A stretch of 5,494 bases of DNA, taken from NCBI GenBank assembly GCA_030697085.1, contig JAUYQT010000513.1, positions 1 to 5,494 of the forward strand, read 5' to 3'. This DNA comes from Azonexus sp. Its GTDB lineage: Bacteria > Pseudomonadota > Gammaproteobacteria > Burkholderiales > Rhodocyclaceae. Shown here piece after piece: positions 1 through 5,494 of this stretch. Position numbers and translations under genes: made by a program. Each line of letters opens with the position of its first letter. The first letter of the stretch is position 1. The notes beneath the pieces were generated by a model that had not been told where the DNA came from, searched no databases, and saw only the letters and a list, made by a program, of their open reading frames with translations.

Positions 1-777
1 GGGGCTCATTTCCTGATAAGCCTGCCAATTAAAACCATCCCCCTGATCGCGAATCAGAAATTTCAGTACGCCATCGCTACGGCGAACCAGCACCTCGGCG
101 CACCGGCTACTGAATTCCGGCAAATTGAGTAGACGTTCAATTTCACTGTCCAGCCCGCCATCTTCAAGCAGCGCCGATTTTCGCTCGTAGCCGATGGCCA
201 GGTTGCCATGTTCTACTGCATTGAGCATCAGTTCGGAAAGGCCGAGCACAATCCGACCCGGCTCAGGCGCTGCATTGGCCAGCAAGGTCGCCAGATCACG
301 CGCCTGCTGCGGGGTACGGAAAGAAAAACGCGCTTCGGCGAGACAACCGAGCACGCCCCCCTGACGCTTGACCTCATCCTGCAAGGCCTTGTGCCCGAGA
401 TAATCACGCGTTGCCGCAGCAACAATGGCGAGCAGCGTATCGGCGGAAAATGGCTTGATCAGATAGTAGTAGGCCCCTGCCTTGAGACCTTCGAGCACAT
501 CGTGGTCAGCGCTCAAACCGGTTTGCATAATGACGGGAAGACGCCACAGTTCAGGCCGTGCTTTCATCCGTCGCAAAACCTCGATCCCATCCATATCCGG
601 CATCAGGCGGTCGAGCAAAATGGCATCAAAACGTTCCGGTGTTGCTTCGATCAAAGCCCAGGCCGCCTCACCGGAATCCGCCTGAAGCACTTGATATCCT
701 TCACAGAGCAGATTTTCCGCCATCATCTCGCGGCCAATTGGCTCATCATCAACGACCAAAATGCAGGTTTGTACCAA
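1..777 (-). CDS. Response regulator with receiver domain fused to a HATPase_c (anti-sigma/histidine-kinase-like) domain, 3' end beyond window
   Basis: 259 codons are visible and no stop is reached before the left edge. Residues 5-125 are a CheY-like receiver: acidic pocket DDE (10-12), phosphoacceptor Asp56 in LLDRLMPDMDG, Thr86, and Lys108 in YLIKPF. Residues 145-259 resemble the GHKL ATPase fold: an N-box ELMLNAVEHGN (182-192, Asn186) and a G1 box RDQGDGF (243-249, Asp244). No HisKA dimerisation/phosphotransfer helix lies between them, so it is unlikely to be a classical histidine kinase. It more resembles a phosphorylation-controlled RsbW-type serine kinase/anti-sigma ATPase, acting in the cytoplasm; this role is inferred. 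The start is TTG at 777, preceded by AAGGAA at a normal spacing. An in-frame stop lies at 805-807 and no ATG or GTG falls between it and the receiver motif. Further domains such as SpoIIE phosphatase could follow off-window, but the ATPase already appears near its end. Confidence 0.88.
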   Translation of the reverse strand, partial: MVQTCILVVDDEPIGREMMAENLLCEGYQVLQADSGEAAWALIEATPERFDAILLDRLMPDMDGIEVLRRMKARPELWRLPVIMQTGLSADHDVLEGLKAGAYYYLIKPFSADTLLAIVAAATRDYLGHKALQDEVKRQGGVLGCLAEARFSFRTPQQARDLATLLANAAPEPGRIVLGLSELMLNAVEHGNLAIGYERKSALLEDGGLDSEIERLLNLPEFSSRCAEVLVRRSDGVLKFLIRDQGDGFNWQAYQEMSP

Positions 778-783
778 AGTTGT

Positions 784-789
784 TTCCTT
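784..789 (-). promoter_or_regulatory. Ribosome-binding site supporting the TTG start
   Basis: AAGGAA on the minus strand ends 6 nt before TTG 777. It is the best Shine-Dalgarno match in the gap and decides the unusual TTG start, since the reading frame offers no ATG or GTG upstream of the receiver domain. Confidence 0.6.
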
Positions 790-800
790 GCTTATTAACC

Positions 801-812
801 GCTGTTAACAGC
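801..812. promoter_or_regulatory. Perfect 12-bp palindrome, possible operator
   Basis: GCTGTTAACAGC is identical to its own reverse complement. It lies 24 nt upstream of the TTG start and just downstream of the predicted transcription start, where a dimeric repressor could bind. Such a palindrome is expected about once in a window of this size by chance, so only its location in the short gap makes it notable. Confidence 0.25.
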
Positions 813-834
813 CGCAAAATCACACTGCGAACCA

Positions 835-863
835 ACTATACACAATCCAGGTACGACTGAAAA
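835..863 (-). promoter_or_regulatory. Candidate sigma-70 promoter for the response regulator
   Basis: On the minus strand, TTTTCA (858-863, 4 of 6 matches to the -35 consensus) is followed after 17 bp by TATAGT (835-840, 5 of 6 matches to the -10 consensus). Transcription would start near 828 and give a leader of about 50 nt before the TTG at 777. The -35 match is poor, and the call rests mainly on the good -10, the ideal spacing and the location in the only gap. Confidence 0.35.
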
Positions 864-865
864 TT

Positions 866-2131
866 TCAAGCCGAATGCAAAGCCAAAGACGCCAACCAGG
901 TCCGCGCTCCCAAACCCGCCGCCCGGCCACTGGTCAGACAAGCGGTCAGCAGATAACCGCCGGTCGGTGCTTCCCAGTCGAGCATTTCACCCGCGCAGAA
1001 AACGCCGGGCAAATTCTGTAGCATCAAGGCTTTGTCGAGGGCCTCGAAGCGAACACCGCCGGCTGTGCTGATTGCTTCATCGAGTGGCCGAGGCGCGATG
1101 ACCGGCAAAGGCAGCGCCTTGATCGCCGCGGCCAGACTGGCCGGCCCTGCGGTCAACGTCGTAAATGGGCATAATTCACGCAATAACCCGGCCTTGACGC
1201 CATCGAGGCCAAGCCGGCGACGCAGGTGATTGGCCAGCGAATCCCGCCCCTGCGGCCGGGAAAGCTCAGTCGTCAGGCGCGCCAAGCTGCGGTCCGGAGC
1301 GAGGTCAAGCGTTAGCGCCGCCGCCCCAGCGCTTTCCAGCGCATCGCGCAACGGGGCCGATAGTGCATAGATCAAGCCGCCTTCAACACCGCTTGCCGTA
1401 ATATTGAACTCACCCTGCTGCGCCCGCCCGGCAATTCGGGCAACCACCGACTTCACCGGCTGGCCGGCAAAACGCTGGCGAAAATGGGGACTCCAGGTAA
1501 CGTCGAAACCACAATTACTCGGTTTGAGTGGTGCGACCGAAACACCCTGCGCAGCGAGCAGAGGCACCCAGGCACCGTCTGAACCGAGCTTGGCCCAACT
1601 GCCGCCACCCAGCGCCAAAATCACCGCATCGGCCTGAACCCGCACCTCTCCGGCTGGCGTGGAAAAAAGCAGGCAACCATCCCCAGCCGGCCCTTGCCAC
1701 CCCAACCAGCGGTGCCGCACATGAAAATGGACGCCCTGCTGACGCAGGCGATGTAGCCAGGTGCGCAACAGCGGGGCGGCTTTCATTTCGACCGGAAAAA
1801 CGCGGCCGGAAGTCCCAACAAACGTTGCAATCCCCAAGTCGTGAATCCAGGCGCGAAGCTGTTCCGGGCCGAACGTATCGAGCATTGGCGAGAGCTGATT
1901 TTCCCGTCGGCCATAGCGCGCCTTGAAGTCGCTTATTGGCTCGCTGTGGGTAATGTTCATACCGCCTTTGCCGGCGATCAGAAATTTGCGACCGACGGAG
2001 GGCATGGCATCAAAAACAGCCACTTCCAGGCCGTTACTGCTGAGGCCTGCCGTTGCTTCCAGGGTCGAAGCAAGCGCTTCGGCCGCCATCAAACCGGCTG
2101 GGCCACCGCCAACAATGGCGACCCGACGCAT
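866..2131 (-). CDS. TIGR03862 (PP_4765/HI0933-like) family FAD-binding flavoprotein
   Basis: This 421-aa protein is a predicted cytoplasmic FAD-dependent oxidoreductase of unknown substrate. The N-terminus RRVAIVGGGPAG (residues 2-13) is a dinucleotide-binding Rossmann motif. GRKFLIAGKGGMNITHSE (about 47-64) is the HI0933-family signature in the form typical of the TIGR03862 branch. ALGGGSWAKLGSDGAW (about 173-188) is a second family motif. The C-terminal FAD-binding segment reads STAGGVRFEALD, then GVFCAGEMLDWEAPTGGYLL (about 355-402). No signal peptide or membrane segment is seen, and the length is normal for the family. The ATG at 2131 shares one base with the stop of the transglutaminase gene (TGATG). 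A GTG at 2134 would add one residue and overlap by 4 nt (GTGA). Both imply translational coupling, and no strong Shine-Dalgarno is visible. Family assignment is strong; the physiological reaction is unknown. Confidence 0.9.
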   Translation of the reverse strand: MRRVAIVGGGPAGLMAAEALASTLEATAGLSSNGLEVAVFDAMPSVGRKFLIAGKGGMNITHSEPISDFKARYGRRENQLSPMLDTFGPEQLRAWIHDLGIATFVGTSGRVFPVEMKAAPLLRTWLHRLRQQGVHFHVRHRWLGWQGPAGDGCLLFSTPAGEVRVQADAVILALGGGSWAKLGSDGAWVPLLAAQGVSVAPLKPSNCGFDVTWSPHFRQRFAGQPVKSVVARIAGRAQQGEFNITASGVEGGLIYALSAPLRDALESAGAAALTLDLAPDRSLARLTTELSRPQGRDSLANHLRRRLGLDGVKAGLLRELCPFTTLTAGPASLAAAIKALPLPVIAPRPLDEAISTAGGVRFEALDKALMLQNLPGVFCAGEMLDWEAPTGGYLLTACLTSGRAAGLGARTWLASLALHSA

Positions 2132-3165
2132 CACGACGTACTCGCGCTTGCTGTCAGATTAGCCATTTTTTCCGGCTCGCTTGGCTTTTTGCCGAGCACG
2201 GCTTCTGGTGGGTCCGCATGAACCGACAGCGCGGCCAGCAAGGCCGCCGGAATTTCTTCTTCATCGAGCGGCGTCACCGTCACAGCCACTTCCGGCTCGG
2301 TGCCGCCGCCACCGAGGATGATGCCGCGTAGCGGCGAAATATCGGCAAAGTCGCGCCCGATGGCAACCGTGATGTGTTCGGTATTCGGCAGCAGATTATT
2401 GGTTGGATCAAAATCGACCCAGTCATTACCACAATCCGGTGCGTAAACCGAAACCCAGGCATGCGAGGCATCGGCGCCGATCAAACGCGGCTTGCCCGGC
2501 GGTGGCCGGGTCAGCAGATAGCCACTGACGTAACGGGCAGCAAGGCCGATGGCGCGCAGGCAGCCGATCATCAAATGGGCAAAATCCTGACAAACACCCC
2601 GTTTTTTTTCCAGCACCTCCAAAATTGGTGTCGACACCGTCGTGGCTTCGGGGTCAAAGGTAAATTCCTTGAATATCTTCGCCATCAAGGCCTGAGCACC
2701 GACTAGAATCGGTCGCTCCGGAGGAAAGCAATCGGCCGCATAGGCGGCAAGTTCATGCTTGATACGAACATGCGGACTCTCGAAAAGAAAGCGCATTGCA
2801 TCGAGATCCTCTGCCCGCGGCGCCGTCGAATCATAGGCCAGATGGGCCCGAACGCTTTCCCATGGCGGCGACTGCTCAATATTTTCAGGCAGGTGCGGGG
2901 TGATGGCGATCGTCATTGTCGAACGGAGAAGCAGGTGGTCATGCGGCGCGTGAAAGGCAATCCAGCTCACCGGATTGCCAAAGGGGTCACGCCCATCACG
3001 CCGCCAGGTGGGCGGCGGATCAATTTTGATGTGCTGTTCGATGACTTGCTGCCAATCGAGTATCCGCGGCGAAAGGTGAAGTTGCTGCTGCGAAAGCGAC
3101 ACGATACTGCCATAGTCGTAACGCGTTTCATGCACCACATGATAACGAACCGGTTTTTCCACCAT
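2131..3165 (-). CDS. Transglutaminase-like domain protein (COG1305) of the ATP-grasp/Alpha-E operon
   Basis: This 344-aa protein has a bacterial transglutaminase N-terminal domain (about residues 4-85, opening with RYHVVHETRYDYG) followed by a transglutaminase core (about 155-255). The catalytic set is complete: Cys192 in RGVCQDFAHL (codon 2590-2592), His235 in ASHAWVSVY (2461-2463) and Asp253 in WVDFDPTN (2407-2409). PLRGIILGGGG (about 278-288) is the usual end of this subfamily. The remaining roughly 45 residues are an acidic, then Ala/Pro/Ser-rich tail of no recognised domain. The fold is shared by cysteine peptidases, amidases and acyltransferases, so the activity may be peptide bond hydrolysis or transfer. 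No signal peptide is seen, suggesting the cytoplasm. The ATG at 3165 begins 2 nt after the upstream stop. A TTG at 3171, overlapping by 4 nt, is a less likely start. The adjacent ATP-grasp/Alpha-E gene marks it as part of that conserved peptide-processing set. Confidence 0.92.
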   Translation of the reverse strand: MVEKPVRYHVVHETRYDYGSIVSLSQQQLHLSPRILDWQQVIEQHIKIDPPPTWRRDGRDPFGNPVSWIAFHAPHDHLLLRSTMTIAITPHLPENIEQSPPWESVRAHLAYDSTAPRAEDLDAMRFLFESPHVRIKHELAAYAADCFPPERPILVGAQALMAKIFKEFTFDPEATTVSTPILEVLEKKRGVCQDFAHLMIGCLRAIGLAARYVSGYLLTRPPPGKPRLIGADASHAWVSVYAPDCGNDWVDFDPTNNLLPNTEHITVAIGRDFADISPLRGIILGGGGTEPEVAVTVTPLDEEEIPAALLAALSVHADPPEAVLGKKPSEPEKMANLTASASTS

Positions 3166-3167
3166 GA

Positions 3168-5494
3168 TCAAAGCGCCATTATTTGTCGGCTGACATCGCC
3201 GACGTGCGTGAAATAGCGCATGCCGAGCCAGCTGGACAGCTTGACTGCCGCGGCGTTCAAGCCTTCAAGCAGGCGCGCCATCTCGAGACAGGCGGGGCAC
3301 TCGTGGCAATCGACGAAGTGCAGATTTTCAAGCCGCTCAAGGTCGAAGCGGTTTATTTCAGAAAGCGCCTGGGCTAGTTCGCCTTCATTGGCTTCGCCAA
3401 GCTCACGCGCCATGCGGTCAAGGTAACGCGCCAGCACGCTGGCTTGAAAAACAACGCCATGCGGATTGCTTTCATCGAAAACGAGCAGATCAAGCACCGG
3501 CAGCAATTCTGGCGAACGCGAATAACGCGACCGATAGGTGATGATCGAATCAGTCAGTTCAAGCAGTGATTCGAGACACCCCACACCTCGTGCCGCAGGA
3601 ATGCGGAGAAAATTGGCAACCGCCAGCGCCAGGAAGGAAAGGCGTTCCAGACGGCGACCGATGATGAGGAAACGCCAGCCATCATCACGCGTCATGTTAT
3701 CCATCGCGAAGCCGGTCAGCGATGAGGAGACGCCAAGTACGCGATCAAGAAAGGCAATGGCTTCAGTCAGTGTCGGGTGAGTTTTTTGGGCCTGTTGCTG
3801 CTCGCGCTGCAGGCGGTTCAACGAATGCCAGTGATCGAGTGAGAGGCGTTCGCGCACATGCGTGGCCGACCACATCAAATGACGAATATTGCCGGCCAGG
3901 CTACCCGGCTGATTCGGATCGTAAATCGCTTCAAGCAACACATGCTCGCTGCCCTCGCCAACTTCAGCATCCTCTTCCGGCTTGGGCAAAATACTTAGCC
4001 GCAGGGCCAATTCAAGCGACGAGACCACGGCGGGGGTCTGTTCTCCACCTGAGCCGACCAGCCGGTTCAACGCCACCCGCAACATGCGGGCGCTGTTATC
4101 GAAGCGTTCAGAATAGCGGCCAAGCCAGAACAGATTCTCGACAACGCGTGACGACAAATTAGCCCCGGCACGCACCAGATCGCGAACACCGACCGAGGGT
4201 TTCAACAGAGAAAATTCACTGACCGGGCCATCGGTCAACACCCAGACATCTTTCGAGGAGCCACCACGCTGCATCGAAATAATGCGGGCATTAGCGCCGC
4301 TAGCTACCCGGGCCAAACCGCCGGGCATTACCGAATAACCATCCGGCGAAGCCACTGCATAGGCACGTAGCCCGCCGGGTTTGGCCAGCAGGCGACGCTC
4401 GTGCGAACGGCTCCAGGTGGGAACCTGCGACAGATTGACGATTTCCTGAGCCACGTAGGCATGCGGTCGCGCCTCGATTCGTCGCAACATGTCTGCCCGC
4501 GCGGTGCCCTTCAGCTCATGGCCAAAAACCGGCTCCATGTGCTGAGTCGGATAGGCGGCCTTGATGACCAGATCGTCGAAGTTTTCACGCACGTAATCGA
4601 GCGCCGGCTTTTCGCCGCACCACCAGGTGCCCACCGAGGGCATGGCCAGTTCCTCACCGAGCAGTTTGCGGCAAATAGCGGGCAAAAATCCCATTAATGC
4701 CCCAGAAGAAAGCAGGCCGCTGCCCAAGGCGTTGGCGATAACAACCCGCCCGGCGCGGGCGACATTGAGCAGGCCGGGAATGCCGAGGGCCGAATCACCG
4801 CGCAGTTCGAGCGGATCACAATAGTCATCATCCTGGCGACGCAAAACGACATGGACACGCTTCAATCCACGTAACGTCTTGAGGAAAAGCGTTTCGCCGC
4901 GCACAGTCAAATCCTGCCCCTCGACCAGCGGAAAGCCGAGATAACGGGCAAGATAGGCGTGTTCAAAATAGGTTTCGTTGTACGGCCCGGGCGTCAGCAG
5001 CACGATATGCGGCTGTTCGTTTTCGTCCACCGGCGCCAGCGCGGCCAGTCCGTCCTGTTGATCGCGGAAGAAATCAGCAAGATGTTGAACGTGCAGATCA
5101 CGGAACATTTCCGGAAAGACGCGCGAGACGATCAGTCGGTTTTCCAGCGCATATCCGGCGCCCGATGGCGCCTGCGTACGATCAGCGATGACCCACCATT
5201 GACCATCCGGCGAACGCGCCAGATCAACGGCGTACTGATGCAGCCAAATGCCGCCAGCCGGCTTGATGCCGCGACAGGGCCAGAGGTAGCCGTGCTGACC
5301 GTAGACCAGTGCCGGCGGCAACAGGCCCTCGGTGAGCAAGGTTTGATCACCGTAAATATCGACCAGCATGGCATTAAGCAGCTTGGCGCGCTGAGCAACG
5401 GCAGCCGAGACATGCGCCCATTCTTCGGGCGAAATAATCAACGGCACCGGGTCAAGCGCCCAGGGGCGATCGGCGCCGTTGGGGTCAGCGTAAA
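3168..5494 (-). CDS. Fused circularly permuted ATP-grasp (COG2308) and Alpha-E (DUF403, COG2307) protein, 5' end beyond window
   Basis: About 775 codons are visible. The frame stays open to the right edge with family-like sequence (YADPNGADRPWALDP), so the GTG at 5447 is internal and the N-terminus is off-window. The ATP-grasp part spans about 5494-4170: YLWPCRGIKPAGG, LLTPGPYNETYFEHAYLARY, then DPLELRGDSALGIPGLLNVA and GSGLLSSGALMGFLP. Next come DDLVIKAAYP (Lys codon 4560-4562, candidate nucleotide contact), YVAQEIVNLSQVPTW and MPGGLARVA. The Alpha-E part spans about 4160-3180, from LSSRVVENLFWLGRYSER to SSWLGMRYFTHVGDVSRQ. It is mostly helical, with an acidic linker near 3950-3990. ATP-grasp enzymes of this type are predicted to ligate carboxylates to amines through an acyl phosphate; the real substrates are unknown. 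Alpha-E always travels with this ligase and here is fused to it. The stop lies 2 nt before the transglutaminase ATG. A Cys-x2-Cys-x2-Cys cluster sits at 3288-3308. Confidence 0.93.
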   Translation of the reverse strand, partial: YADPNGADRPWALDPVPLIISPEEWAHVSAAVAQRAKLLNAMLVDIYGDQTLLTEGLLPPALVYGQHGYLWPCRGIKPAGGIWLHQYAVDLARSPDGQWWVIADRTQAPSGAGYALENRLIVSRVFPEMFRDLHVQHLADFFRDQQDGLAALAPVDENEQPHIVLLTPGPYNETYFEHAYLARYLGFPLVEGQDLTVRGETLFLKTLRGLKRVHVVLRRQDDDYCDPLELRGDSALGIPGLLNVARAGRVVIANALGSGLLSSGALMGFLPAICRKLLGEELAMPSVGTWWCGEKPALDYVRENFDDLVIKAAYPTQHMEPVFGHELKGTARADMLRRIEARPHAYVAQEIVNLSQVPTWSRSHERRLLAKPGGLRAYAVASPDGYSVMPGGLARVASGANARIISMQRGGSSKDVWVLTDGPVSEFSLLKPSVGVRDLVRAGANLSSRVVENLFWLGRYSERFDNSARMLRVALNRLVGSGGEQTPAVVSSLELALRLSILPKPEEDAEVGEGSEHVLLEAIYDPNQPGSLAGNIRHLMWSATHVRERLSLDHWHSLNRLQREQQQAQKTHPTLTEAIAFLDRVLGVSSSLTGFAMDNMTRDDGWRFLIIGRRLERLSFLALAVANFLRIPAARGVGCLESLLELTDSIITYRSRYSRSPELLPVLDLLVFDESNPHGVVFQASVLARYLDRMARELGEANEGELAQALSEINRFDLERLENLHFVDCHECPACLEMARLLEGLNAAAVKLSSWLGMRYFTHVGDVSRQIMAL

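Larger units (their letters stand above)
778..865. other. Intergenic gap between flavoprotein and response regulator
   Basis: This 88-bp stretch is the only non-coding gap in the window. It is more AT-rich than its flanks. It contains a weak promoter candidate, a perfect 12-bp palindrome and the AAGGAA ribosome-binding site of the response regulator. I found no GC-rich hairpin followed by a T run that would end the upstream operon on the minus strand, so read-through into the response regulator is possible. Confidence 0.7.

Noticed and set aside
208..798. A 196-codon open frame on the plus strand opposite the response regulator
   Set aside because: It is antisense to a frame with clear receiver and ATPase motifs. 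Its translation shows no recognisable domain and is rich in Arg, His and Gln as expected of a shadow frame.
794..807. Inverted repeat TTAAC-CGCT-GTTAA as a terminator hairpin
   Set aside because: The stem is only five AT-rich pairs with no following T run on the minus strand, so it would not form a stable intrinsic terminator.
1841..2221. Plus-strand open frame across the flavoprotein/transglutaminase junction
   Set aside because: It lies antisense to the Rossmann motif of the flavoprotein and resembles no known protein.
3169..3171. TTG at 3171 as the transglutaminase start
   Set aside because: It gives a 4-nt overlap that is possible, but the ATG at 3165, two codons later, is a better start codon and still lies 2 nt from the upstream stop.
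2755..3216. A 153-codon plus-strand open frame opposite the transglutaminase N-terminus
   Set aside because: The minus-strand frame matches the transglutaminase N-terminal domain, and the plus-strand product is a basic, motif-free shadow.
5445..5447. GTG at 5447 as the start of the ATP-grasp/Alpha-E protein
   Set aside because: The frame is open upstream to the window edge and encodes family-like residues (YADPNGADRPWALDP), so the GTG is an internal valine codon.

Overview
The window is a compact, moderately GC-rich bacterial segment. All four recognisable genes lie on the minus strand, so transcription runs from high to low coordinates. The proteins, dense packing and overlapping genes suggest a betaproteobacterium, possibly of the Rhodocyclales (Dechloromonas/Azonexus type). 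That placement is inferred from remembered family resemblance, with no marker gene to confirm it.

Layout in transcription order. (1) From the right edge to 3168: a large protein, open at its 5' end, that fuses a circularly permuted ATP-grasp domain (COG2308) to an Alpha-E domain (DUF403, COG2307). (2) 3165-2131: a transglutaminase-like cysteine peptidase-fold protein (COG1305) with an intact Cys/His/Asp set. (3) 2131-866: an FAD-dependent flavoprotein of the HI0933/TIGR03862 (PP_4765) family. (4) After an 88-bp gap holding a weak promoter candidate and a perfect 12-bp palindrome: a response regulator that joins a receiver domain to an RsbW/histidine-kinase-type ATPase domain. It starts at TTG 777 and runs off the left edge.

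Genes 1-3 are joined by very short spacings or overlaps (2 nt apart, then TGATG/GTGA), so they look like one translationally coupled operon. ATP-grasp, Alpha-E and transglutaminase form a known, widely conserved bacterial neighbourhood. It has been predicted by comparative genomics to make or attach a peptide-like product, but to my knowledge its chemistry is unresolved. A flavoprotein coupled to this set is the least expected part of the layout. The receiver-ATPase gene has its own gap and probably its own promoter. It looks like a signalling gene unrelated to the operon.

No RNA genes, mobile elements, CRISPR arrays or convincing intrinsic terminators were seen. No gap exceeds 300 bp.
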